64,000 nucleotides of DNA from Nocardiopsis sp. ATB16-24 (GTDB taxonomy: Bacteria; Actinomycetota; Actinomycetes; Streptosporangiales; Streptosporangiaceae), in assembly GCF_030271535.1 (NCBI RefSeq), contig NZ_JASCXJ010000015.1:62001-126000 (forward strand). Direction: 5' to 3'. Positions 21,384 through 29,561 of this stretch are shown piece after piece. Both the position numbers and the translations under genes were made by a program. The notes beneath the pieces were generated by a model. The model had not been told where the DNA came from, ran no database searches, and was given only the letters and a program-made list of their open reading frames with translations. The stretch's first letter is position 1; every line of letters starts with the position of its first letter.

Positions 21384-22415
21384 GTGGAGTCCGGTTACGT
21401 GACACTGGAGCAGGTCGCCCAACACGCCGGGGTGTCCTTGGCGACGGCGTCCAGGGTGATCAACGGCAGCACCCGGCAGGTCAGCCAACGCCTACGGGAA
21501 AAGGTCACCAAAAGCGCCCAGGAACTGGGCTACCTGGCCAACGCCTCGGCCCAGACCCTGGCCCGCAACAGCAGCTCCCTGGTCGGCCTGCTCGTCCACG
21601 ACATCTCCGACCCCTACTTCTCCTCGATCGCCGCAGGGGTGACCCGCCACACCGAGGAACAGGGACTGGTCCTGGTCCTTGGCACCACCGGCCGCTCCAC
21701 CCAGACCGAGAGCCGTATCCTGTCCACCCTGCGCGCACACCGCGCCCGTGCGGTGGTCCTGGTCGGCTCACGCTCCACCGACGAGGAGAGCAACCGCCGT
21801 CTGGCCCAGGAGATCCACCTGTTCCGCCGCCAGGGCGGTCGGGTGGCGTGCGTGTCCCAGGAGGGGCTGCCCGCCGACACCGTCACCCCCGACAACCACG
21901 CCGGCGCGGCCGACCTGGCCCGCCGCCTCATCGCCCAGGGACACCGCGAGTTCGCCATCCTGGCCGGACCCACCGACCTACAGACCGCGCGCGAACGCCT
22001 GGACGGGTTCCACTCCGCGCTCTCGGGCGCGGGCCTGCAACTGGCCCACCACAACGTGGTGCACGGCGCCTTCACCCGCGACGGAGGCTATGAGTCCACC
22101 CGACGCCTGATGGCCGTGGGCACCGACGCCACCTGCCTGTTCGCCGTCAACGACGTCATGGCCACCGGTGCGATGGCGGCCCTGCGCGATCTGGGCCTGC
22201 GGGTGCCCACCGACCTGTCGGTGGCCGGGTTCGACGACATCCCCACCCTGCGCGACCTGACCCCCGCGCTGACCACCGTGCGCCTGCCCCTGGAGCGGAT
22301 GGGCGAGCAGGCCGCCGCACTGGCCCTGGACGGCGAACCCACCGACCAGCCCCGCGTGGTCACCGTCAAAGGCGAGGTCGTCGAACGCGAGAGCACCGCA
22401 CCGCCCACCCGCTGA
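21384..22415 (+). CDS. LacI-family transcriptional regulator
   Basis: A 343-residue repressor. The N-terminal HTH is 'VTLEQVAQHAGVSLATASRVINGS' read in two steps ('VTLEQVAQHAGVS', 'LATASRVINGS'), followed by the hinge region and a periplasmic-binding-like effector domain with 'VNDVMATGAMAALRDLGLRV' and 'VAGFDDIP'. GTG 21384 is preferred: AGGAAAGG lies 7 nt upstream and the HTH starts right after it. GTG 21357 in the same frame would add nine residues. Probable regulator of the four operators at 16.66, 16.93, 21.34 and 29.55 kb, with a sugar-acid effector. Confidence 0.9.
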   Translation: MESGYVTLEQVAQHAGVSLATASRVINGSTRQVSQRLREKVTKSAQELGYLANASAQTLARNSSSLVGLLVHDISDPYFSSIAAGVTRHTEEQGLVLVLGTTGRSTQTESRILSTLRAHRARAVVLVGSRSTDEESNRRLAQEIHLFRRQGGRVACVSQEGLPADTVTPDNHAGAADLARRLIAQGHREFAILAGPTDLQTARERLDGFHSALSGAGLQLAHHNVVHGAFTRDGGYESTRRLMAVGTDATCLFAVNDVMATGAMAALRDLGLRVPTDLSVAGFDDIPTLRDLTPALTTVRLPLERMGEQAAALALDGEPTDQPRVVTVKGEVVERESTAPPTR

Positions 22416-22705
22416 TCCCGAGCGGTGATCCCGTCCCGTTCGGAGCCCCCGCCTCGCCGGTGGGATCGGCACGGGCCGGCTCCCTGAGGAGGAGGGCGGG
22501 GCCGGCCAAGTCGTCGTCGCCATGCCGGCGGGTGCCGGCCTGGAACCCCAGGGCGAACCGCTCGGGTGCGTGCCCCCGACGGCGGCCGGGCCGGGTGCCC
22601 GCCCTGTCCCGCGACGCCCCAAGGCCATGCGGTCCCACACCCGGGAACCCGGTCCCGAAGAACACGAGCCGCACCACACCAGGGCACCGCCGCCCCTTGC
22701 CGGAC
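22416..22705. other. Short intergenic gap, nothing seen
   Basis: 290 bp between convergent lacI-family and MFS genes. GC-rich, with no gene and no convincing terminator hairpin. Confidence 0.4.
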
Positions 22706-24013
22706 TCACCCGTTTCGCCCCTGAGCAGCGGCCTCGGCCGCGCGGATGCGCGCGGTGGCCAGTGCGCGCACCGCCACGGCCGCCAGCACGATGCTGATGG
22801 CCCCCGCCACCAACAGGGGTGCGGTCAGCGCGACCCGGCGTCCCAGCTCCGGTTCGACAAGGGTGGCGATCACACCTGCGAGCAGCATGCCCACCGGAGC
22901 CGTCCCCCACCCGATCGTGCGGTAGGCGGACAGGACCCGGGAGAGCAAAGGGGCGGGGATGATGCGCTGGCGCAGGGAGAGCGTGACCACGTTCCACCAC
23001 ACGGCGGCGAACCCGACCAGCAGCCAGAGCACCGCGAACAGCACCGCGCTGGGCGCCACGGCGACGGTGACATAGGCAAGGCCCTGGACGGCCAAGGCCA
23101 GAGGCAGCGCGACACCGGGCGGGACGTGGGGGACCAGCCACGGCACCACCTGAGCGCCGATGACCATCCCGGCCGCGACCGCGGTGAGCAGCAACCCGTA
23201 ACCGCGTGAGTCCAACCCGAGGACGTCCTGGGCGAAGAGCACCAGGACGGCGGAGTTCATAGCGGTCGCCATGGTGGACAGACCCAAGAACACGGCCAGA
23301 GTGCGCAGCAGGCGGTGCCGCCACAACCAGCCCACACCCTCGGCGAGCATCTGACCAGGAGAACCCGAAGGACCGTCCTTCGCCGTCCGAGCGGGGTGGA
23401 AGTCCCCTCGCAGGCCCCACAGCACCAGGGCGGCGCAGCCCACGAGCAAGGCCTGGAATCCGAAGGCCCACACCATGGACAACGCCACGAGGAAACCGGC
23501 GACGGGGGTCCCCACGAAGCGGCTCGCGATCTCCTCCACGCTCCACAGGGTGCCGTTGGCGCGCTCCAGACGGCTGCGAGGCACCACCATGGGCAGCAGG
23601 GCCTGAGCGGTGTTGTCGAAGAAGACCTCGCACACACCCACCAGGAGAGCCACCAAGAGCACCACCGGCAGGCTGGCCACCTCCAGAGCCATCAAGGTGG
23701 CCAGGGCGGCCAGGACCGCGGCCTTGCCGCCGGCGGCCATCGCCATGAGACGGCGCCGATCGACGCGGTCACCGACCACGCCCGCCACCAAGGCGAGCAG
23801 GAGCCAGGGCAGACGGGTGGCCATACCGACGGCGGAGACCGCCAAGGGGTCGTCGGTGAGGGTGGAGGCGTACCAGGGCAGGGCGACCAGGGCGATGCCA
23901 TCGCTGAGATTGCCCAGCGCACTGGCCGTCAGCAGCCTGCCGTAGTCGCGCCCCAGAGGTTCGCGAGCCTGCGCGGGGGGTGGAGTGGAGGAGTTCTCCG
24001 GCAGGGAGTCCAT
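22706..24013 (-). CDS. MFS transporter (MFS_3/enterobactin-exporter-like)
   Basis: A 435-residue inner-membrane protein with about 12 helices. 'VVGDRVDRRRLMAMAAGG' matches the conserved cytoplasmic loop between helices 2 and 3. 'QALLPMVVPRSRLERANG' and 'YRTIGWGTAPVGMLLAG' are typical of the MFS_3 exporter group (EntS, Tet(V), macrolide exporters). It interrupts the catabolic locus between two operons and reads opposite to the regulator. Efflux of a drug or metabolite is likelier than sugar uptake. Start ATG 24013; no strong Shine-Dalgarno seen. Confidence 0.87.
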   Translation of the reverse strand: MDSLPENSSTPPPAQAREPLGRDYGRLLTASALGNLSDGIALVALPWYASTLTDDPLAVSAVGMATRLPWLLLALVAGVVGDRVDRRRLMAMAAGGKAAVLAALATLMALEVASLPVVLLVALLVGVCEVFFDNTAQALLPMVVPRSRLERANGTLWSVEEIASRFVGTPVAGFLVALSMVWAFGFQALLVGCAALVLWGLRGDFHPARTAKDGPSGSPGQMLAEGVGWLWRHRLLRTLAVFLGLSTMATAMNSAVLVLFAQDVLGLDSRGYGLLLTAVAAGMVIGAQVVPWLVPHVPPGVALPLALAVQGLAYVTVAVAPSAVLFAVLWLLVGFAAVWWNVVTLSLRQRIIPAPLLSRVLSAYRTIGWGTAPVGMLLAGVIATLVEPELGRRVALTAPLLVAGAISIVLAAVAVRALATARIRAAEAAAQGRNG

Positions 24014-24238
24014 GCAGATGTGATCCGTTCCGGGGGGCGATCACCTTGCGCAGCGGGGGCGTGCCGCCGAGCCTTCCTAGGACAAGGTAACGCTGAGTCA
24101 CGCCACTTCGCACGTGAAGCCGCATCGCGTTCTGCGGAATCCGTCCACGGCCACGGCACACCCCGAGCCCACACGCCCACGCGGGCCGGAGCACCCATGG
24201 CAGGGCGCCCCGACCCGCGTCCGGTCGCGTACCCGGTG

Positions 24239-25327
24239 CTAGGGGGAGGCTTCCGCGACCGGGGTGAGCGTGTCGGCGAACACCAGGCCATGACCGGGCC
24301 CGGTGTCGGCACGCACCCGCCCCTGGGCGAACTCCACCCCGCTGGGACGGGCCAACGCCCCCAACGCGGCGAAAGAGGCCCGATCGATGTCCTCGACCAT
24401 GGCCACCCGGGGCAGACACAGCGCCAGCTGACCCGACAGCTCGGGCAACAGGTGCGGAGCCACCGGCACACCTCGGCGCGCCATCGACTCCGCGATCCGC
24501 AGGAACGGGGTGATACCGCCCACCCGCACCACGTTGGGCTGGGCGACATCGCACACCCCCAACTCCACGGCCCGCTCGAACTCGGCGATCGTGCGCAGGT
24601 TCTCCCCGATCGCGAACGGCACCGAGGTGCGTTCACGAAGCCGAGCATGCGCCTCCAGGTCCTCGGCCGGCAGCGGCTCCTCCACGAAATGCACGGAGAA
24701 GTCCTCCAACGCCGCCAACGCACGGGCCGCCCCCAACACGTCCCAGCGCTGGTTGGCGTCCACCATCAGCACACGCCCCTCCCCCAGCACCCGACGCACC
24801 GCCTCCACCCGCTCCACGTCGCGGGCGACCTGCGGCGAACCGACCTTGATCTTGGCCGCCTCGTGCCCGGCCTTGACCCAACCGTGCACCTGCTCCACCA
24901 GGTCGGGCAGGGGATAGTCCAGATTCACCCCGCTTCCGTAGGCCGGCGCCGACTCCCGACGCCGACCCACCAACTCCACCAGACTCATCCGTGCGGCTTG
25001 GGCGCTCAGATCCCACAGGGCGATGTCCACCCCGGCCAGCGCCATCAGAGTGAGCCCGCTGGTGCCCGCCTCCCGCAGATGCCAGCGCAGCTCGTCCCAC
25101 AGGCACGGGTGGGCCCCACGGCCCACCACCGCCCCGGCGATGTCGTCGTTGACCAGGGCGGCCACCGCCCCGGCCCCGATCAGCGGGGTCCAGGAGAACC
25201 CCGTACCGACCAGGCCGGAGTCGGTGACCACCCGCACCACCACCACGTCGTTGCGGTCCACCCCGCCGTCCCAGGGCCGATGCAGCGGCAACCTGAAGGC
25301 ACGGGCGGCTACCTCGGTGACGCGCAC
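24239..25327 (-). CDS. Mandelate racemase/muconate lactonizing (enolase superfamily) dehydratase
   Basis: A 362-residue enzyme that abstracts an alpha-proton from a carboxylate sugar acid using Mg2+. Catalytic 'KIK' is at 159-161. Metal ligands are Asp190 ('VDANQRW'), Glu217 ('VEEPL') and Glu242 ('GEN'). The His base is in 'VAPHLLPELSG' (His292). At the position usually Asp in the His-Asp dyad ('QPDVVRVGG') it has Asn265 ('QPNVVRVGG'), which may tune activity. It directly follows KdgD (stop of one abuts start of the other), consistent with aldarate dehydration feeding 5-dehydro-4-deoxyglucarate to KdgD. Exact substrate unknown. Confidence 0.88.
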   Translation of the reverse strand: MRVTEVAARAFRLPLHRPWDGGVDRNDVVVVRVVTDSGLVGTGFSWTPLIGAGAVAALVNDDIAGAVVGRGAHPCLWDELRWHLREAGTSGLTLMALAGVDIALWDLSAQAARMSLVELVGRRRESAPAYGSGVNLDYPLPDLVEQVHGWVKAGHEAAKIKVGSPQVARDVERVEAVRRVLGEGRVLMVDANQRWDVLGAARALAALEDFSVHFVEEPLPAEDLEAHARLRERTSVPFAIGENLRTIAEFERAVELGVCDVAQPNVVRVGGITPFLRIAESMARRGVPVAPHLLPELSGQLALCLPRVAMVEDIDRASFAALGALARPSGVEFAQGRVRADTGPGHGLVFADTLTPVAEASP

Positions 25328-26233
25328 TCACTCCCCCTTGACCAGGGACAGCCCGGTCTCGATGAGCTCGGCCAGGTCCGCCTCGTCCTGGGAGGTGGGA
25401 TCCACCAGCGGCGCCCGCACCCCGCCCACGTCCATCCCGCGCAACCGCGCCCCCGCCTTGACCAGCGACACCGCATACCCCGGGACGCGATCACGCAGGC
25501 GCACCAGGGGATCGAAGAACTCGCGCATCAAGGTGTCGGCCAGCGCGTCCCCCGCGTGGAAGGCGGTGTAGAAGGCGTTGGCCACCTCGGGCACGAAGGC
25601 GAAGGCGGCCGAGGAGTACAGCGGAACCCCCACCCCGCGGGAGGCCGCCACCGTCAGCTCGGCGGTGGGCAGCCCGTTGAAGAAGGTGAACTCCTCACCG
25701 CGCACCCGGCGTGCCGCCAGCACGATCTGGTGCATCGACCCCAGGTCACCGACACCGTCCTTGAAACCCACCACCGACGGGATGCCCGCCAGCTCCGCGA
25801 CGCTGTCGGCGGTGAAGACCATCGACCCGCGCTGGTAGACCACCACCGGGATGTCCACGGCCGAGGCCACCGTGCGCACGTACTCCACCAGCCCCCGCTG
25901 CGGCGCCGCCACCAGGTAGGGGGGCAACAGCAGGATGCCGTCGGCCCCCGCCCGCTTGGCCGCGTGCGCCTGCTCGATGGCGGTGCCCACACTGCCGCCC
26001 GCCCCGGCGACCACCGGCACACGACCCGCGGTGACCTCCACCGAACGCCGCACCACGGCGGCGTGCTCGGCGGCCGACAACGCGTGGATCTCACCGGTGC
26101 CGCAGGCCGCGAACACACCGCCCGCACCGTGCTCCACCCCCGAGGAGACGTGCTCGGCCAGCACCTCCTCGTTCACCCCGCCCGCGGAGTCGAAGGGGGT
26201 CAGCGGAAAGAACAGGATTCCGTCGAAGTTCAT
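25328..26233 (-). CDS. kdgD: 5-dehydro-4-deoxyglucarate dehydratase
   Basis: Class I DapA-superfamily enzyme that dehydrates and decarboxylates 5-dehydro-4-deoxy-D-glucarate to 2,5-dioxopentanoate, in the oxidative aldarate/uronate route. The 301 residues are normal. It shows 'CGTGEIHALS' (44-53; KdgD has GTGE rather than GTTGE), Tyr133 in 'VVYQRGS', and the Schiff-base Lys158 in 'GFKDGVGD', a KdgD hallmark. Start ATG 26233 has GAGGAAGAG upstream. A following 2,5-dioxopentanoate dehydrogenase is not in the window. Confidence 0.88.
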   Translation of the reverse strand: MNFDGILFFPLTPFDSAGGVNEEVLAEHVSSGVEHGAGGVFAACGTGEIHALSAAEHAAVVRRSVEVTAGRVPVVAGAGGSVGTAIEQAHAAKRAGADGILLLPPYLVAAPQRGLVEYVRTVASAVDIPVVVYQRGSMVFTADSVAELAGIPSVVGFKDGVGDLGSMHQIVLAARRVRGEEFTFFNGLPTAELTVAASRGVGVPLYSSAAFAFVPEVANAFYTAFHAGDALADTLMREFFDPLVRLRDRVPGYAVSLVKAGARLRGMDVGGVRAPLVDPTSQDEADLAELIETGLSLVKGE

Positions 26234-26259
26234 CTCTTCCTCGTATCTGCTTGCCGGAA

Positions 26260-26289
26260 CCCCGGGGGCGTCAGGACACGCCCCCGGGG
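26260..26289 (-). terminator. Strong hairpin inside the minus-strand operon
   Basis: Perfect 12-bp stem CCCCGGGGGCGT (26260-26271) with 26278-26289 and a 6-nt loop, in the 61-bp gap between the TIM-barrel and kdgD genes, without a T-tract. It may attenuate distal genes or stabilise the processed upstream transcript. Confidence 0.65.
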
Positions 26290-26294
26290 AGTGT

Positions 26295-27212
26295 TCACAG
26301 GACGTGTTGGACGTGGCGGCGGGCCACGGTGGCGATCACGTCGTCACCGTCACAGGACCAGATCCGCTCGTTGAAGATCTCCACCTCGATGTCGCCGTCA
26401 TAGCCGGCCTCGTCCACCGCACGGCGCAGACCGCGCACATCGGCATGGCCGTCACCGACCATCCCCCGCCCCAGCAGGGCGTCGGCGGGAAGGGGCAGCT
26501 CCCAGTCACAGGCCTGGAAGGAGGCGATACGCCCACCCTCCCCCGCACGGGCGATCTGCTCCCACACCTGCGGGTCCCACCACACGTGGTAGGCGTCCAC
26601 CACCACACCGACGGTGGCGGCGTCGAAGCGCTCGGCCAGGTCCAGGGCCTGGCCCAGGGTGGACAGCACCGCCCGGTCCGCACAGAACATCGGATGCAAA
26701 GGCTCCAGGGCGAGCCGCACACCGCGTTCGGCGGCGTAGGGGACCAAACGCGCGACGGCGTCGGCCACGCGCTCACGGATCCCCACCAGGTCGCGTTCGC
26801 CCTCGGGCATACCGCCCACCACCATGACCAGGCAGGCGGCGCCCAGTTCGGCGGCCTCGTCGATCGCGCGACGGTTGTCCTCCAAGGACGCCTCCTGCTC
26901 GTGCCCGGTCAAGAATCCGCCGCGACAGTAGGAGGACACACGCAGCCCCGTACGTCGCAGCAGGCGGGACGCCCTGGCCAGCCCCATCTCGGCCACCGGC
27001 TCACGCCACACACCGATCGCCGGCAGCCCGGCGCGCAGACAGCCGTCCACGGCCTGGGGCAGGTTCCAGTACTTGACGGTGGCCTGGTTGAGGGAGAGCC
27101 GGGCCAGCCGGGCATCGCCCGGCCGGGGTGTGGGCAGGGTGGCGGGAAGCCCGGAGGGCACGTCCACGGCCGCTGGCCCGACCGCCGCGGTGTCCGTCGA
27201 AGTCGTACTCAC
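26295..27212 (-). CDS. Sugar phosphate isomerase/epimerase-like TIM-barrel protein
   Basis: A 305-residue AP_endonuc_2 (xylose-isomerase-like) barrel. Metal-site segments are recognisable as 'LALEPLHPMF' (Glu), 'VVVDAYHVWW' (Asp/His), 'GDGHADVRGL' and a C-terminal 'IEVEIFNERIW' (Glu). Residues 1-35 are a disordered Ala/Pro-rich tail. Relatives act as isomerases, epimerases or 3-keto-glycoside beta-eliminases working beside Gfo/Idh/MocA oxidoreductases. GTG 27212 overlaps the DUF993 stop (GTGA), so the genes are translationally coupled. Confidence 0.82.
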   Translation of the reverse strand: MSTTSTDTAAVGPAAVDVPSGLPATLPTPRPGDARLARLSLNQATVKYWNLPQAVDGCLRAGLPAIGVWREPVAEMGLARASRLLRRTGLRVSSYCRGGFLTGHEQEASLEDNRRAIDEAAELGAACLVMVVGGMPEGERDLVGIRERVADAVARLVPYAAERGVRLALEPLHPMFCADRAVLSTLGQALDLAERFDAATVGVVVDAYHVWWDPQVWEQIARAGEGGRIASFQACDWELPLPADALLGRGMVGDGHADVRGLRRAVDEAGYDGDIEVEIFNERIWSCDGDDVIATVARRHVQHVL

Positions 27213-28369
27213 TGCTCCACCCCCGACACCTCCAGGAGCGTTCGCATGCGCGCCGCCGCCAGGTCCGGATCGGACAGCACCCCGGCGGCGTCGGCCAGGC
27301 GCAGCGCCCGAGCCAGATGGGGCAGGTCGCGGGCACTGTGCAGCCCGCCCACCATGTGGAACCCCTTCTGGTGGCCGTTGAGCCAGGCCAGGAAGGCGAT
27401 ACCGGTCTTGTAGTAGAAGGTGGGCGCGGCGAACAGGTGCCGGGCCAGGGGGACGGTGGGATCCATCAGCGCCCGGTAGCGGCCGGTGTCGCCCTGGTCC
27501 AGGGCGGCCAGCGCACGGGCCGCGACCGGGGCGATGGCGGCGAAGATCCCCAGCAGGGCGTGGGAGTGGCCGTCATCGTCGCCCAGGATCAGGTCGGGGT
27601 AGTGGAAGTCGTCCCCGGTGTACAGGCGCACCCCTTCGGGCAGCAGTCGGCGCAGCTCCACCTCCAGGGAGGCGTCGAGCAGGGAGACCTTGATGCCCTC
27701 CACCTTCGCGGCGTGCTCGGTGATCAGGGCCGCCACCGGTGCGATCGCCTCGGCGGGGTCGGCGTGACCCCAGTAACCGGCCAGGGCGGGGTCGAAGGCG
27801 GTGCCCAGCCAGTGCAGGATGACCGGCCGGTCGGCCTGCTGGAGCAGGCGTCCGTAGACCTTGGCGTAGTCGTCGGGGCCCGAGGCCAGGGCCGCCAGGG
27901 CCCGGGAGGCCATCAGGATGGGCGTGGCGCCGGCCTCCTGGACGACGTCGAGTTGCTCACCATAGGCGGTGATAACGCTTTCCAGAGTGGCCTGCGAAGG
28001 GTCGATCTGGTCGGTGCCCACCCCGCAGGCCAGGACCGCGCCGCGTGCGGCGGCCTCGGCCCCCGACCTGCGGATCAGCTCGGCGGTGGCCTGCCAGTCC
28101 AGACCCATGCCGCGTTGGGCGGTGTCCATGGCGTCGGCCACGCCCAGACCTTGGTCCCACAGGTGGTGCCGGAAGGCCAGGGTGGCCTCCCAGTCCAGGT
28201 GGGCCGGCGCCCCGGGGGCGTTGGGTCCCAAGGGGTCGGCCACCACGTGGGCCGCCGCGTAGACGGTACGGGAGCGGGCCGGGGACAGCGGGGAGGCGTC
28301 CACGGGGGTGCCGCTCAGGGTGTAGGCAGCGGTCGTGCCGTCGGCCTGGGGAAGAAGGAGCGTGCTCAT
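27209..28369 (-). CDS. DUF993 protein (DapA-like superfamily, function undescribed)
   Basis: A 386-residue cytosolic protein of the DUF993 family, distantly like dihydrodipicolinate synthases. Seen are 'YAAAHVVADPL' near residue 35, 'VILHWLGTAFDP' near 165, 'VEGIKVSLLDASLEVELRRL' near 205 with a plausible Schiff-base Lys, and 'LYTGDDFHYPDLI'. A carbon-carbon lyase on a keto sugar acid is a reasonable guess from fold and context only. ATG 28369 overlaps the preceding Gfo/Idh/MocA stop by ATGA. In actinobacteria DUF993 genes commonly travel with a Gfo/Idh/MocA gene and a TIM-barrel isomerase, exactly as here. Confidence 0.8.
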   Translation of the reverse strand: MSTLLLPQADGTTAAYTLSGTPVDASPLSPARSRTVYAAAHVVADPLGPNAPGAPAHLDWEATLAFRHHLWDQGLGVADAMDTAQRGMGLDWQATAELIRRSGAEAAARGAVLACGVGTDQIDPSQATLESVITAYGEQLDVVQEAGATPILMASRALAALASGPDDYAKVYGRLLQQADRPVILHWLGTAFDPALAGYWGHADPAEAIAPVAALITEHAAKVEGIKVSLLDASLEVELRRLLPEGVRLYTGDDFHYPDLILGDDDGHSHALLGIFAAIAPVAARALAALDQGDTGRYRALMDPTVPLARHLFAAPTFYYKTGIAFLAWLNGHQKGFHMVGGLHSARDLPHLARALRLADAAGVLSDPDLAAARMRTLLEVSGVEQ

Positions 28370-29520
28370 GCGAGGGTGACCTCGTCCAGTTCGATCGTGC
28401 GTCCGGTACGTGCCGACCGCAGCCCGGCCTCGGCCATCTGCAGGCCGCGCGCCCCGGAGAGCAGGTCGTGCGGGAAGGGGGCGTCCACGACCACGTGGCG
28501 CAGGAAGTCCTCCCACTGGGCGCGGAAGCCGTTGGGGAAGTCGGTGTTGTCGGGCACCCGGTCCCACTGGTCGCGGTAGCGGGCGTCGTCCTCCAGGTCG
28601 GGGTTCCACACCGCCTTGGGCGTGACCGAGCGGTGTTGGACGCGGCAGGAGCGCAGACCCGCCACGGCGCTGCCGTGGGTGCCGTCGACCTGGAACTCCA
28701 CCAGTTCGTCGCGGGCCACGCGCACGCTCCAGGAGGAGTTGATCTGGGCGATGGCGCCGTCGTGCAGCTCGAAGATGCCATAGGCCGCGTCGTCGGCGGT
28801 GGCCTCGTAGGGGCGGCCGTCCTCGTCCCAGCGGCGCGGGATGTGGGTGGCGACCTTGGCGGTGACCGTCCGCACCGGGCCGAACAGGTGCTCCAGGATG
28901 TAGTGCCAGTGCGGGAACATGTCCAGCACCATGCCGCCGCCCTCCTCGGCGCGGTAGTTCCAGCTGGGACGCTGGGCGGACTGCCAGTCGCCCTCGAAGA
29001 CCCAGTAGCCGAACTCGCCGCGCACCGACAGGATCCGACCGAAGAAGCCGCTGTCGATGAGTCTGCGCAGCTTGAGCAGCCCGGGCAGGAACAGCTTGTC
29101 CTGGACCACCCCGTTGCGCACGCCCGCGTCACGGGCCAGTTTGGCCAGCTCCAGGGCGGAGCTGAGGGTACTCGCGGTGGGCTTTTCGACGTAGACGTGC
29201 TTGCCCGCGGCGATGGCGGCGCGCACGGCGGCCTCGCGGGCGTGCGTGATCTGGGAGTCGAAGTAGATCTTGGTGCTCTCCTGGGAGAGCACGGCGTCCA
29301 GGTCGGTGGACCAACGTTCGATCCCGTGGCGTTCGGCGATCTCGCGCAGCTTGCGCTCGGAGCGCCCGACCAGGATGGGTTCGGGGATGATCCGGGAGCC
29401 GTCGGGCAGGCGGACGCCGCCCTCCTCCCGGATGGCCAGGATCGACCGGGTCAGGTGCTGCCGGTACCCCATGCGACCGGTGACGCCGTTCATGGCCACA
29501 TCCAGCACATGATCACCCAT
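28366..29520 (-). CDS. Gfo/Idh/MocA-family oxidoreductase (third copy), first gene of the DUF993 operon
   Basis: A 384-residue NAD(P)-dependent enzyme. The N-terminus 'VAMNGVTGRMGYRQHLTRS' is the subtype characteristic found next to DUF993 genes. 'HVYVEKPTASTLSSALELA' gives the EKP Lys, and 'GGMVLDMFPHWHYILEHLFG' the conserved Asp-x3-His of the substrate domain. ATG 29520 has AAAGGGG about 9 nt upstream. A perfect LacI-type operator lies 23 bp upstream. Probably the first oxidation step of the operon's pathway. Confidence 0.88.
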   Translation of the reverse strand: MGDHVLDVAMNGVTGRMGYRQHLTRSILAIREEGGVRLPDGSRIIPEPILVGRSERKLREIAERHGIERWSTDLDAVLSQESTKIYFDSQITHAREAAVRAAIAAGKHVYVEKPTASTLSSALELAKLARDAGVRNGVVQDKLFLPGLLKLRRLIDSGFFGRILSVRGEFGYWVFEGDWQSAQRPSWNYRAEEGGGMVLDMFPHWHYILEHLFGPVRTVTAKVATHIPRRWDEDGRPYEATADDAAYGIFELHDGAIAQINSSWSVRVARDELVEFQVDGTHGSAVAGLRSCRVQHRSVTPKAVWNPDLEDDARYRDQWDRVPDNTDFPNGFRAQWEDFLRHVVVDAPFPHDLLSGARGLQMAEAGLRSARTGRTIELDEVTLA

Positions 29521-29542
29521 AGGTTGTTGCCCCTTTCCTTGT

Positions 29543-29561
29543 GAAAGCGCTTTCCAGCGTA
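29543..29561 (-). promoter_or_regulatory. Perfect LacI-family operator and -10 of the DUF993 operon
   Basis: GAAAGCGCTTTC (29543-29554) is a flawless 12-bp palindrome. TACGCT read on the minus strand (29556-29561) is a good -10 whose start site would fall inside the operator, so a bound LacI-type repressor would block initiation. Confidence 0.8.

Noticed and set aside
23315-26374. 1019-codon plus-strand open frame
   Set aside because: Antisense to the MFS, dehydratase and KdgD genes, whose codon pattern and motifs are unmistakable.
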